A stretch of 64,000 nt of DNA from assembly GCA_013368315.1 (NCBI GenBank), contig JAACJM010000279.1, positions 41,359 to 105,358 on the forward strand, in the 5' to 3' direction. Made by a program: the position numbers and the translations under genes. The first letter of the stretch is position 1, and every line of letters starts with the position of its first letter. The notes below the pieces were generated by a model. It did no database searches and was not told the origin of the DNA. It was given only the letters and a program-made list of their open reading frames with translations. Positions 22,952 through 35,146 of this stretch are shown in pieces. This DNA comes from Tetrapyrgos nigripes. Taxonomy: Eukaryota > Basidiomycota > Agaricomycetes > Agaricales > Campanellaceae.

Positions 22952-24600
22952 TCACCATTGCACAAATGAGTCATAAAAATAATTCGAGTTCAAATCCCCA
23001 CCTTCAAGTTCGATGGCAGTAGTTTCATCATGATGTAGATATTGGGAATAACAGTTCATAGTATGACTGAGTACAGGCCCTGGTAACACTGATAAGTCCA
23101 CCATTGGCACACCTAATCCAGCGGAAGGGTCTGGTAAGCCCAGGGGATAAGCAGGGTTGGTGACCATAGCGAAGTCGAGGTATATCAATGACCGAAGTTC
23201 ATTGAGCTGCAGTCCAATCGAAGCTGGACAGTTATGCAATGGTCTGTGCGGATGTGAATGTAACGGCATCATTGCAACTCCATTAAACGGAGTGTTGCTT
23301 TTGTGATAAATATGGTTTTCATTGGCGTCTTCAGTCGAAGCAACAGACCCTCCAGCCTGCGAATGTAAATGGTTAATGTCGACGTAGGGTTTTCGTAGAA
23401 CCAGGCTGAAGATCCTGAGTGGTTCGGCCACAGTGGTCAGGCTAGAGGACACCATGGATGATTGTGAATGGTTTGAATCACTGCTGTCAGTGTCAGACTC
23501 GGGGTCCGACACTTCAATTGGCATGACAGTGGGAGGCTGGATGACGACCTGTTGATCATTGACTTCGTCATATGGGTAGGCAGAGGATTGGAACAAATTT
23601 TGTGTGACAGTACGAGAGATGCGAGATGGAGGCAATTTTGGGATCATGTTTCGCATAGGATTGACTGAGAACTTGTGCATCGATGACGAGAACGAAACGA
23701 ATTTGCGAGGCTTATGTTTTTTGCGAATGGGTTTGCGAGGCCCTTTGAGGTCGATGATGTGAATGTATTGCTCTGTCATTTCCTTCCCCAAGGATATCAG
23801 GGTGGGGTTGTCTCATCCTTCGGGCTATAGTTCGTGATTGTAATCAGAGGAAACAACTTTGATGGCTGACAAATAGAGGTTATACTCACCGTCATCAAGT
23901 AGACTTTGTTATCCTTGGAACCACCACGGGTTTTCACTTGACCAAATGCGTATGATTTGCTGACTTGAAACGAAGACATTCCTTGCCATTGCTGTCGACG
24001 GTTATGATCAGAGAGGATGTCATCAAATCAGATGGCACATACCCCTCATTTACGACTCTTCCTTTCTTTTGATCTCCAGTAAGTACAGCCTAGAGATTCA
24101 ACAGGAAGAATATGATCAGATATTTCGTTATGACATCGAAGAAGGAAGCAACCCTGGGAAGTCTCTGATAAGAAGCAAGGAAAGAGTAAAGATGATACAG
24201 GATGTGCTACTAACTTTTGCCATGATTCCTGCACCAACGACAGTCTTCATCTGGAAGTTTCTTCTGACACTTCGTATGACGGTCACTGCAGGCGTCACAA
24301 CCTGTTGCATGAAGACAGGATAGGAGGAATGAGCAACACTGTTTTTTATATAAGTTGGAGACTGCCAGAAGACTTACGGTGGCCAGGGCCTGGTAGAGGG
24401 TGGCCATACACGGTAGTGGTGATATCTGTTTCGGGACAATGTCAATGAAGAGCATCGGTGAAGTCGAGCGGTAAAGGATGCCACATACTCTGGATATTTT
24501 TCATCTGCCAGATATAGGCTAGCAGCTTCGAGTTTGAGCAGGGATTTGTGATGAACTGATGACGAGGAGAGGGTGGGAGTGGCGATGAGTTGACGGGGCT
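22952..24600 (-). CDS. Hypothetical gene, 275-aa main exon plus uncertain upstream exons
   Basis: The solid part is 22952-23779 (ATG at 23779): a 275-codon frame with a basic segment (GPRKPIRKKHKPRKFVSF), an acidic Ser/Asp patch (SDPESDTDSSDSNHSQ) and no known domain. Upstream on the same strand lie exon-like pieces with good splice sites: 23885-23979 (MSSFQVSKSYAFG; GTGAGT after YLMT), a Cys-rich piece at 24210-24301 (CDACSDRHTKC then CRWC, CX2CX6CX8CX2C) and LEAASLYLADEKYPEYV near 24500. The Cys pattern resembles five of the six cysteines of a Zn2Cys6 cluster. Phases do not all agree, so this may be two genes or one decayed gene. Confidence 0.4.
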
Positions 24601-24619
24601 TTAACTTATAATTTTAAAG

Positions 24620-25790
24620 ACAGACCCTTGAGATTCCAAACATATGCCACTCGGCTGGGAACCTTAACTTTGATGACAGTGTGGCTTGTACACAGATCGC
24701 GTCTCCTGGTACTCTCACCAAGTTTTACGAAGGTTTAAAACCAATTCCATCATCCTAGATGATGTCCACGAACATTGGGTCAAGGAGAGGTGCAGAGAGA
24801 CAGCTGCAGCAAAGCCCTTCCTTTCTGACTATTGAAACGAAGAACAGTCCGAATCAGGAATGAAGGGTTTCTCGATTTGTGTAAGGAAATTCTTCCTACT
24901 GGCACTGGACGAGGAACAGACATCTCAGGAGGTACGATAGAGGGGGGGGGGGGGTAGGCTACATCCATGATCTGTCAATATAGTGGACATCCGCTGAAAA
25001 AGCAATTTAATTTTCAGATCAACAACCACCACGACACGTCTACCTCCAATGCTGACCTGGATCCGACAACTTACAAGCTCCTTGTATCCTCTTGTGCAAT
25101 ACAAATTGTCCAATAGTACTCCTCATTTGAATCCAGAACATGTCAAAGGAAACTGAGTTGATCCAGTTTCCAGGCCCCCTCGTCAAGGTCGATAATCAAG
25201 CAAAGCGGCCCGCCTCCGAATCCAAAGCCCCATCTTTTGTACCTGGGCGATGGTTTTCAGGGTACTATTGGAATTCGTTGGAATAGACCTGAGGCTGGTA
25301 TATCATACCATCAGGTACCGAGGCGTAGGACGCACTGCACAGTGAGTGTAGTGGACTTTATACAACATAACCATTCCTTCATTGGATCACAGGGTGACTG
25401 GAAGGATCGGGCTCAGTGACGATGATGACACTCATATTTTCCATGCCCACCTATGCACCCATGCGACATTTCCCATACCAGTCTCCACACACCGTCCTCA
25501 TGCATCCACACACCTCGCCATACTACTCATCATACCACTCACCGTACACCTCATATACCCCTCATTCCCAACAGTCATGTCGCAGTATTGGGCTCCAATC
25601 AGTATTTGTTCATTAACATTAGATGTGTATACATGTAGAATGGTACTAAGAATAGTAAAGTTTGCGCACTAGGGACTGGGTACTGAATGCAGGAGGTATT
25701 CTAACTTGAGATAGTACTAAAAAGATGGGGAGCTTTGCCTGTGATGTATAAGCAACAGTACTTCGACATGGTAGTAGAGGAAACGAAGTA
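24620..25790. other. No supported gene; one Tyr/Pro/Ser-rich frame
   Basis: A run of 12 G lies near 24943. The plus-strand frame 25416-25616 (MPTYAPMRHFPYQSPHTVLM) has a composition like a disordered regulatory protein tail but no start context or partner exons that I can join. Rest is spacer. Confidence 0.3.
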
Positions 25791-25809
25791 CTCACAATCA
25801 GTCCGATAT

Positions 25810-26170
25810 TACGATTAAATTGCCATCACTTTGAGCTGTGCTGACACCAGCTATGTTGATGATAGCAGCGGAGTGAGCAATGGACGCAAGACGTTCAGAC
25901 GCCTCAATGATTTGATGCCATTTCTTCTCTTGAAGGTTGTGGGTGGTGTTGTAGTAGGTTTCAACCATGTCTGACCAGATGTCCGTGAAACTCGCAGCTG
26001 TAACCTTTCCGGGCTTCTTTCCTGTGGCTTTAGCAGCTGCCTTTGCCTCATCAATCGCGTTTTAGATAGTGTCGATGCCCGTCTCGAAGCTTTCAAGAGC
26101 ACGAATAATCTAGAAAAGAGTCAAAAGACAATGAGCAAGTCAAACGAGTAATATGATCACATCACGTACA
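25810..26170 (-). pseudogene. Unidentified gene fragment with an in-frame stop
   Basis: Minus-strand exon from about 26110 to 25815 reads RALESFETGIDTI, TAA, then NAIDEAKAAAKATGKK and onward through KWHQIIEASERLASIAHSAA to a TGA after VISD. It is preceded by an intron GTACGT...TTCTAG (about 26111-26169). Composition and helical Ala-rich pattern look protein-coding; the single stop suggests recent decay. No family recognised. Confidence 0.35.
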
Positions 26171-26814
26171 GCAGCATCTAAAAACTGATTAGTATGATCA
26201 AGAAAATCGAGAAAGATAATTCACTGTGTAGTTCCCCGACTCAGACCAAAGGGAAGAGGAGGGACTAGGTCGTCGAATGATTGATCTGCACCTCATCCGG
26301 TTCCTTTTAGGAAAGAAACCTGGTCACGATGGCTTATGACAATGTTAGCTGTAGTCAGCTTTGGAAGAGCCGCCGCAAGCAACGTGGCAGTCCCAGGCTC
26401 TTGGCGCTGCTGTTTCTTAAAAAAAAGGCAATAGTTGGAAGATCGAGTACGGTTTATAGTGTAGTAGTTGAAAACAAGTCCAACGTATTTTGGGTTAAGC
26501 AAGTAATTTTTTTCATCAGCGAGACCTTGGTGGTGGTCTCGACCAGGCCGGGTTTTAGCATCCATAGAATCACGGTGGTTCCACGCTGTCACTCATTCTT
26601 CCACCACAACCACGATGTACTTTTTCACTCTCGGACGCGCTCTTCAGTTTCCATCTACTGTTTGAATTGCACAGATATTTCTGTCCCCTGAGGCCGGTCC
26701 TGGCTGCGAATGCGCCAGCGCTGTAACTGGACTAAAACAGTTTGATTTGAAATGTCAGATGCCCCTGAAGTAATTTGTGCAAGAGTTGGTGCGAAATGTT
26801 TATATCGGTTGTAA

Positions 26815-27042
26815 ACAAGTAAGTCTGTCCATCCATTTTCTAGTTGATGTTCAATTTATGCAAGTTTTCTCAGCCTAACAATTCTTCGGTGAGGCTCATG
26901 CGAGGTACTGGAAGTGGTACGTGGCAAAAAAGTAAGTTTGTCCATTCATTCTCTAGTTGATATCCAATTTATGTAGGTTTTTCAGCCTAACCATTTTTCG
27001 GCAAGGCTCATACGAGGTACTGGTAGTGCTACGTGGTATGGC
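26815..27042. repeat. Direct tandem repeat, about 115 bp x 2
   Basis: The block starting AAGTAAGTCTGTCCATCCAT near 26818 and ending TACTGGAAGTGGTACGTGG repeats at 26934-27042 with about a dozen changes. No coding function seen. Confidence 0.7.
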
Positions 27043-27778
27043 TGGTCCCTTTCTGCATGAGAGTATTGTTGAAGACCTTTTATGGTGCGTGTTCTGTCTC
27101 TTTTAAAGAATGTTATTTAACCTCGTACAAAGATTGTGGGCCAGTTGGGACGGGTGGTTTGCCCCTACAGCCGTCGATTGGACAGCATTTGCCGTACGAC
27201 TGGATGACTGGAAAGCATTTGTCGTTCAAAGTTTTACTATTGTTCAACACTGGTGTTCGTGGGCAGAACTCACAACTCTTCCAATTTTTTTGACGCGACT
27301 TGGTCGTGTTTTTGAAACTTGGCTGGGCCAAGTTTTTCATGCAGGGACCTTTCACAGCATCACTCAAGTTTTCCTACTCCACAGCGCACTTTCCTTTTCG
27401 CGCCCTCGTCTGACCACTGTGCAGCTTCACTGGCTCATGCTTTTCGATGCTTTACGTGAACTCTCAGTGGTTCCTGTCACCAGTCACTATCCACGCGGTG
27501 CCCTCCCTCCCCGTCGTTGTTACTTCTGACCGCACCTTGACAACACTAATGCCGGTGCCCTGTACGCCTCTATTCCCAACACTTTCAGCGTTGCTCAGCC
27601 CTTAAATCTGACGCGGGCTTCATCGCAAAATAGAACGTTTCCTACTCTGCCGCAACGTGGCTCTGCCAGCCGAGTTTCACTCCCTTTAACTGCTCTGGTG
27701 CGACCAGGTCGTTACCGTCCCTTGACTAGGTCAAGGTTTTTTTTTTTGCTGGCTTGGCCTGCCCCTCCGTTGTTTGAT

Positions 27779-27985
27779 ATGTCCACTATGGATGGCACCA
27801 CTGCGAGTAATGTACAGGTGCGCAATGTATTTTTAATGCCATTCCCTCCTTCTAACGGCCACTCCCTTTTCCAGCCGCAGCATAAAGTCAACTTTCCGAA
27901 ACTACCATGCAGCTGTGCAGAGAAGGTTTTGCGTTTACTGGGAGACTTAACGCTCTACCTGGCTGTGTTTAACGCTGGTGTGTGA
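27779..27985 (+). CDS. Possible small two-exon gene
   Basis: ATG at 27779 gives MSTMDGTTASNVQ, then an intron GTGCGC...TTCCAG, then PQHKVNFPKLPCSCAEKVLR to a TGA: 48 residues in all. Splice sites are good but the product is short and unknown. Weak. Confidence 0.2.
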   Translation: MSTMDGTTASNVQVRNVFLMPFPPSNGHSLFQPQHKVNFPKLPCSCAEKVLRLLGDLTLYLAVFNAGV

Positions 27986-27989
27986 ATTC

Positions 27990-28350
27990 TCTTTAATTGG
28001 GCACACTGTTCTCGGTACAGTCACATGTGCGACCAAGAAGACCAAAGCCGAGTAACTCCACAGGACCACAATATGATCATCATTTTTTTTCTATAGTGTA
28101 CTTGTATTCAGGGAGGTGGGTGGGTGTACTATATGTACATAACCAGTTTCGGCCAACCGTTTCATTTCTTTTTACAACTGTACTCGTATTCAGGGAAGTG
28201 GGCGGGTGTACCATATGTACTACAACACTTTCCCGGTGTACTCAAATCAATAAAAAATGCTTTTCCTTTCATTACTTCGAGTCAGGGATGCTGCGCTAGC
28301 AGCACTAAGAATGGTAATTACGAGTCCGAATGAAATGAGGAGTCTTATAC
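27990..28350. other. No supported gene; short direct repeat
   Basis: GTGTACTATATGTACAT near 28124 and a similar GTGTACCATATGTACTAC near 28207 lie in a roughly 85-bp direct duplication. No ORF of note. Confidence 0.4.
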
Positions 28351-28359
28351 CTCAGATTT

Positions 28360-28640
28360 TTGGCCGCGTTAATCGAACATTTTTGTTTGGTTCACTTTGT
28401 ACATTCCGCGTCCACACAGCCACCATCTGCCTCTCTGGCTTTTGGCCTTGTTAATCAAACATTTTTGTTTGCTTTCTGTTTGTATGTTCCGCGTCACACA
28501 GCCACCTCCATCTGCTCCTCTGGCTTTTGTGGCCTCGTTAATTGACCATTTTTATTTGCTTTCTGTTTGTACGTTCTGCGTCCACACAGCCACCATCTGG
28601 CCCTCTGGCTCTCTGGTTGTGACCTTGTTAATCATTTGCT
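28360..28640. repeat. Tandem repeat, about 85 bp x 3
   Basis: Three copies carrying GTTAATYRAMCATTTTT(A/G)TTTG and CACACAGCCACCATCTG, starting near 28366, 28447 and 28535. Drift and small indels between copies. No gene attached. Confidence 0.75.
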
Positions 28641-29283
28641 TTATGAGCCTTCTTGTGGTTTTCTCTTTGGAGTCTAATACAAAAGACTTTGCTGTATGTT
28701 GTGTAAGTAAGACTAAATAGAAGAATAAGTATGAATAAGTACTAACCTCAGTGATATGAAGCTGAGGTTACTGTATATGACCAAAGTGGAGATAAAAGAA
28801 AGAACAAGTGACCTAGAAAAGGCAGTTCATGGATGAGGTCTGTCTTGCCACATGTGACAGAAAAGGAAGGAAGTAAAAGAGGAGAGAAATTCGAAATACT
28901 ACATCTTGTAAGTCATTTAGGATGACCTTGCTGAACTTTGCTTGAATAAAACCAACAAGGATCAATGGATTTTTTCCCCCACACTTTGACCATACCTAAT
29001 GATGCATCACAAACCCTCCACCTACAAATACTGTCATGTGTCTTCAAATATCTTGGCATGTTTGGCTCCTATCCCTGTTTATAAGCTCAAAACAATGCAG
29101 TATAGCCACCATTTGCTAATTTTCAGGCTCGTACTTGCCACCATATATGGGGGCCCACATTTCTGGTTATAGAAGAGGACGAGAAGAAGAAAGAGGATAC
29201 AGCGTACCTATCAAATCCACGCTGTCGAGCCAATTTGACAGAGAGCTGGCATAATGAGAGAGTGCAGAGACTTGGTCACTGCA

Positions 29284-30632
29284 CCTGCTTTCGATTGGGT
29301 TGCTGGCTGACCAAAAGTTTGCAGACACCCACTGGATCCACCGCAAACAACCCGGCCTTCTACCCCTAGAGTCTTCGTTCAGGCGTCCTCTGGATAACAT
29401 CGTAGAGGACATTTGGACATCACATGGACTACCGTGAGTGCTTCCATCACTACATTGTGACCCTACCACTAACACATTCCAGAGTTCAACTATTTGCGGA
29501 GCGTCTCGTTCGACCAGTAGTTAACAGCTCTAAGGACCTTGGGCTGAGCAAATACTCCAGAGCCAATCAATATGTCATAATCAGTCTTTCCATTGGGCCA
29601 ACACTTACACAAGAACAGTTGGTTTATATAATGACTCTTCTGGACTGGACTACACTTAAAGAACGAATTCCACAGCCATTGCGCGGGCATAACCTCGACA
29701 TTCCTGCCTTGGTCCAGGAGTTCTGTGTAGCCCAATTTGAGGTCGCTAAGAACCAGGTTTGTGCTGGTCTCCTCAGTGGTGCCGCCATCTATGCATGCCT
29801 CAACATACTGTATCCGCTCTATGGTCTTGCTACCAGTATGCACATATCCACGCTCTTTGTGGCTCGTGCTCAATTTGTGAGTCTCTATATATGCCAGGTC
29901 TTTTAGCCAGTCACTGATGGATACTATAGAAAGATGACGGCAACCTGCGGTTTGCAATCCAGAGGGTCCATGAGTGGAGACCTCTGGTTGATCCTGTTAA
30001 TTATTTCAACTATGTCTCCACTCTGGATGCACATGCCCAATGGTTCAATGACCATGTTTGGAAACACATACAAGATTCTCAAAACAAAACTTCTGCACTG
30101 GACTGGGTGTTGGAGAATTTGAAAAATAGGGATATTAAAAGGCCCTGGATGAAGTCAGGTAAAATTTCAGGTAAATCAGTTTTGAGCTCATCTGATGTCA
30201 TTGACTCCAGATTTGCCTTATCAGCCAGCCAATCCAGTCGAAGTCGACCACATCAAAGCCAATCACGAGCAAAATGAAATAGCTCTCGCTGATAGCTCAG
30301 ACGATTCTCTTGCAAGCGACCAAATAGTAGACTGGATACATGAAACATCCTGCCAAACATCCCGCCATGTTGTCCCAGACGATTCTCCCTCCCACAATGA
30401 CAATGACAATACCTTTCTCACTGATGACACCTTCCCCAACTCCAAATCATCCCCCGACGCCGAGAAAGATGACACTGTGGCCAGTGACAACTTCCCTAAC
30501 TCTAAATCCTATGGCGTCAAGTTAGAAGACACTGTCGTCGCTTCCAGTTCCACCATCCCCATCTTCCTGGACCCCGCTGTTGATGGGGCTGTTGATGGGG
30601 ACACTCCAAATGTAAAAGAGGAGGATGAGTGA
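29284..30632 (+). CDS. Agaricomycete family of unknown function, member 1
   Basis: Well-framed exons: one ending at 29433 (RPLDNIVEDIWTSHGLP), 29483-29876, 29930-30158 and 30211-30632, with introns GTGAGT...TTCCAG, GTGAGT...TATAG and GTAAAA...CTCCAG. The centre (FEVAKNQVCAGLLSGAAIYA) and KDDGNLRFAIQRVHEWRPLV region look globular. The last exon is acidic and Ser-rich with repeated DDTFPNSKS/SDNFPNSKS motifs and ends KEEDE. The 5' end is unresolved: TAATGA lies near 29252 in the frame that fits, so another intron or a lesion exists there. The same architecture recurs at 32889-34574. No named domain recognised. Confidence 0.5.
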
Positions 30633-31245
30633 GACAATTCCCCTTTTCCCGATAGTAACAATCCCATTATTCTTAAGGACTCTTGGAGCTTGATCTGCTG
30701 TACTGTGGTTCTCTTAGGCATTTATTCATTGTACTCGTTGTCAGTACTTTTGGGTTCTATAACGGTCTCTTTTCTATTTTCCCGTGATTAGTCGTTATAG
30801 ACTCTTCACACCTCTAATATCCCTCCTTTACACATCTGTATTTATTTTGTCATTCCACATAGACTCGTCTTGAAAGATTCGTATTGCAAACACACAACTC
30901 TTTATGGTACAGTTCGTCTGTCAATCCGCCTTGTTGTAGAGTTCGCCTCTTCAACAACTCACCTTCTGAGCAACCGGTTAAAGGATGCGCTCCTCTGATC
31001 ACAAAACCCCTTCCGGCACATCCTCCCCTACAAAGCGCGTAGAGGGCCGGATCTAGAATCACATGACAACACAGGCATTATCCTCAAACGCCATCGTTCC
31101 TTGTACTTGTATCTTGCTTGTATCGCTTACTCACTTAATCCCAACTGTTAAACAACGTAAATTTCTTAAGGGTACGTTTTAAAGCTGCTACGTCTAACCA
31201 CCGTAGCCACTTGACGCTCTATTTCAGACATCTCATCCTCCACCT

Positions 31246-32252
31246 ATGCTGTCTCAATCCAACATCCAGGACCCTTTGTCAATTGCATCTGCACCCACAG
31301 CATCTATACCCCCAGTTCTCCCTGGTGGTGAGCCATCTGGAGGAAAAGGAGGGAGCGGCCTCAATGGAACCAAGGTACAGGTGCATGCAGCCAGCACATG
31401 TGAAGGAGGAAGCTCTTATGATGAGCTTGAAGGACAAGATTGGCCAGCCGCAGATAACATCCCTGGCGACATCACTCCCCGTCACTCACAGCGTCCTGAC
31501 CAAGCTGCAGACAACATCCCCGGCGATGTCGCTCCCCGTCACTCGCAGCGTCCTGACCAATCTATACCCAGAGCCAGCACACCTGAAGGAGGAAGTCCAT
31601 ATGATGAGCTTGAAAAGGACGCAGACAACATCCCACACTCTTCCGTTATACCAATTGATCCCTCCTGTGGCTTCGTTGCCCGTTCCTCATGGAGTTCTGA
31701 CGTGGTCACGGTCTTCCCCGAATCTAGTGTCCTCGTTCGTGCACACGACGCAAGTGTTAATCACTTCAGTAAACGACTGGCGTACAATGTTCTACTTCCA
31801 GATATTCGTTTTCAGCTACCTGACATTGTCGCCATCACCAAACATGGTAGAATTGTTGTACCCATGCCTACTGTCAGGATCCAGTCTCGAAACTTCATTG
31901 TTTGCCCCACTCGTTCAGCAGAGAGTGATTCGTCCTCATCTGAGGAGAATGATTCATCCTCATCAGAGGACAATGATTCGTCCTTGACAGAGAATACTGT
32001 TATCCCAACAGAGAATGCTTCGCCTACAACAGTTGATGGTCCGTCTCCCACTGCTGTGAATTTGTAAGTCTTTACTATATGACGCATTTGTGTTCCTTGG
32101 GGATAAACAGTTATTGTAACAGGGGATTCTCAATGCAGGACGATGACAACAACAATGACAACAACAACAACGACAACAATGACAACGGCAACAATGACAA
32201 CAACAACAACAACGATGGCAGTGTAAAGCAGGATCCCAATGGGAGATTGTGA
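31246..32252 (+). CDS. Hypothetical low-complexity protein, two exons
   Basis: Exon 1 31246-32063 and exon 2 32123-32252, intron GTAAGT...AACAG (59 nt), ending in TGA. Product about 315 aa. Residues 70-110 carry a tandem duplication (ADNIPGD(I/V)(T/A)PRHSQRPDQ twice), preceded and followed by (S/P)YDELE-type motifs. A central segment (VTVFPESSVLVRAHDASVNH) may be folded. Then comes an acidic Ser repeat (SSSSEENDSSSSEDNDSS). Exon 2 encodes an Asn/Asp run from AAC/AAT/GAC triplet repeats. The role is unknown. A second frame is also open over most of exon 1. Confidence 0.45.
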
Positions 32253-32888
32253 CCGCGTTTCAAGGCTACGTGGGCTTCCATGATGCGCCCAGAATAGGTC
32301 GCTGTTTTCTTTTAAAATCGTTGGTTGGTTACTCGACCTATAGACACTACATAAACATTTGCGATAAACATTTGCGTCATGATATGTTCTCTTCATTATG
32401 ATATGAAACATTGTAGTTTATAAACACTTTGTAGTAGTATCTTGTCCACTCTTAGAGCTTAGAGACCCGTAGCATTGAGGTACTGTAACTGAATTTATGC
32501 GTTCGAGCTGATTACACCATCCTGAGGCTCGTTTTTCGGCTATCGATCAAGGCGGTCTACTGTCTAATTAGGCGCACTTATTATGTTCCTTATGTAACTT
32601 GGTCAATTGTCGTCTTGGCTCTCACTCCAACCCCCTCCATCTCATTGGCATTTGAATACGTTTCGGTGCGACACGATTCGGGGACAAATTTGTTTCGTTC
32701 TTTGGTACAGTTAGAATCTGCTTCTATCTGTGGAACCCAGGGCCTGCTAGCGTTTTGTCAACGCTTTTGTCTAAACCACATGTGCGCCACCGTCATTCAT
32801 TTCTAACTCCCCTCCTTCTACTCCAATCTTACACTCACGGCGTCCACATTTTCTCGTTGCCTAATACTGACAGAGAACAGCAGCTCCA

Positions 32889-34574
32889 ATGTCAGTAGTC
32901 GCAAAGCCAGGCAGTCCAATGTTGACAGGCCAACCGAGTGATCAAGAGAGCGCTAATCAAGAGACTGATGATGGGAGTAGCTACGAAGAACACACGACAA
33001 TGACAAGTCAATCCTCCTCCATCCGACCCGACACATCATCCAGCACTGATGAGCTACTTGAAGAACAAAGGCACAACCATGGGCCTGAAAAGCGCCTTCC
33101 CAAGCAGCAGACGTCCCGCAAAGGCAAGCGTGGAGAACCAGCATCCAGGGACATTCTCATAATGGGAGATGCATGGAGTCTGTAAGTAGACCAGTTGGTC
33201 CCTATCTTCTCTTCTTCTCTTCATGCTCAAAGTAATTTGTAGGATAGCGAATAGTTCAGAGCATTTTGAGGAATACTTGGGGAAGCTCAAGGTCAATGTC
33301 AATGTTCATCGGACAAATACCCTAATTTGGGAGAAGTGGCCTCGGTTTTGCGTTTTATTTATAAGTACTAACAGGCTTTAGGTGTTGGACCAACACCTCA
33401 ACAACTCAATTGCTCCCGCTCTTGCTCAAATGACACCTGACCGACAGTTCAAAATCGCAGATCAGGTGAAGCACCTCAACAGGACCTGGGGCAAGCCCAA
33501 TTCTGAGGAGGAGGAAGGCAGCACCAGTTCTGGGGAGGAGGGGGGCAGATTCAGTTTGGGGGAGCCACAACTCAGAAACTTTGTACTCGCGACACAGTAT
33601 GGCCTCACTAGTGAATTTTTTGAACAATTTGGCGATATTCCTGATATACCTACCTCGACTGCGTATGCTTACATCCTCGAGTATTATTGGAAGAAGAAAG
33701 CCCCTCAAGAGAACTTCTCTAGACCATTCCACCGCAGTGAACAAATATCATTTATCAAAGCTATGGAAGTGTACAGCCATACTGCAAGATGGCATGACAA
33801 GATGGACGAAGAGGAGATGAGGCTTGATGTTGATATGGCAATTCGGGACATTGTCGGAATACATTTGGGAGAAGGAAACTATAGGTAAGTTGAATCATTG
33901 ATGATTCTATGTCATGCTGACAGCAACCAGTCGGGCCTTTGCTGAGAAACAATTTGTAGCACTCAAGCCTATCGAAGGTCTATCATTCCCAGTGGGAGAC
34001 TGCTTCAAACTGGATGTCTTCTTCTGGAGTATACTCCGTCCAAACAATGTCAACCCAAAGACCCAAGATTTTCTCAAGGCAATTTTTTTCCAACGTGCGC
34101 AACTGGCCTGAGCAGGAGCTTTGGATTCCACTGTTTGCATTGGAATGGAAGACCTATGCTCTACAACAGGCTCAAAATCAATTGTACCTGTCTCTGCTTG
34201 TTGGAGCTGTGATCTACCATCACCTAGCAATCACTCAGCCTTTCTTTGGTGTTGTCATTACATTGGATTACTGGTTTGTCTACATGGCTCAGTTCAGCAA
34301 AGTGAGTTTTACACGTACTACACTGTCCCAATAACTGACAGTCAGTTAGACAAAAGGCTTTCAAATTACTCGAAAGTGGAAGTCCTCTTCATCTTTGAAT
34401 AATTTCGATGAGATACTCTACTTTTTTAGCTGGTTCACAGCTTTCTTACACACGTGGCAGGAGCATGTTTTGAAAGTTTGGGAAGGCAAAGTTGAACACA
34501 AACTTAAAAAACTAGCCACACGGGCAATCAATAATGTGCTACAAATAATCGCAACTTTACTGTCTATAGACTAG
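32889..34574 (+). pseudogene. Agaricomycete family of unknown function, member 2, with a T-run frameshift
   Basis: Five exons fit: 32889-33181, 33243-33291, 33382-33884, 33931-34301 and 34350-34574 (TAG), phases consistent. The second intron starts with a weak GTCAAT but ends TACTAACAGGCTTTAG. Segments include DILIMGDAWSL, LDQHLNNSIAPALAQM, ADQVKHLNRTWG and LYLSLLVGAVIYHHLA. Exon 4 breaks at a run of seven T (34083-34089): upstream frame QDFLKAIFF, downstream frame SNVRNWPEQELWIP; six T would restore it. This is either a real lesion or an assembly error. Member 1 at 29.3 kb shares the order of the hydrophobic central helix and C-terminal helical region. Confidence 0.5.
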
Positions 34575-34809
34575 AAAAACGAACAAATATGTATTAGTTG
34601 TTAGCAAAGTTGACTCCTTTTTGACATCACTAGCACATCCTCTTCCTCTACTTTTGACTCCTTTTTATAGACAATGCCACGTTCTCTCCTTAAGAAGCTT
34701 TAGCTACGAGTTTACCTATCATGTCTCTCTCTTGTACGTCTTACTATTTAGATGGTCTTCTGGATGAAGACCATGCCCCAAGAGCGTCAACTGTGATTGA
34801 TACAGCCTG

Positions 34810-34976
34810 TGTTATTGTACTAATACTAATAGTATTACTGCGTTATTGTACTAATACTAATAGTATTACTGCGTTATTGTACTAATACTAATAGTATTAC
34901 TGCGTTATTGTACTAATACTAATAGTATTACTGCGTTATTGTACTAATACTAATAGTATTACTGCGTTATTGTTCT
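34810..34976. repeat. 31-bp satellite with palindromic core, five units
   Basis: Units CGTTATTGTACTAATACTAA+TAGTATTACTG repeat five times at 34810-34964, then a partial unit passes directly into TGTTCTGCGTCACGTG, the end of repeat X. AATACTAATAGTATT inside the unit is a near-perfect palindrome. Confidence 0.9.
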
Positions 34977-35146
34977 GCGTCACGTGTGTGAAGAAGTAAT
35001 CAACTTGCGTCAGGTCTAATCTATTGTCTTGACTCCCATCTTGAACTTCCTCTCACTCTTTCTCTCTCTCCCCCACTCTAGCATTTGAATTCGTTTCAGT
35101 GCTACAATATCTGAAGACAAATCTGTTTCATCCTCTGGTGCAGATA

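Noticed and set aside
24210..24301. Zn2Cys6 transcription factor
   Set aside because: Only five of six cysteines in spacing and exon phases disagree; kept only as a remark under the 22.9-24.6 kb gene.
32130..32411. Val/Ile-rich minus-strand frame resembling a membrane protein
   Set aside because: It is the antisense of the Asn/Asp triplet repeat in the plus-strand exon.
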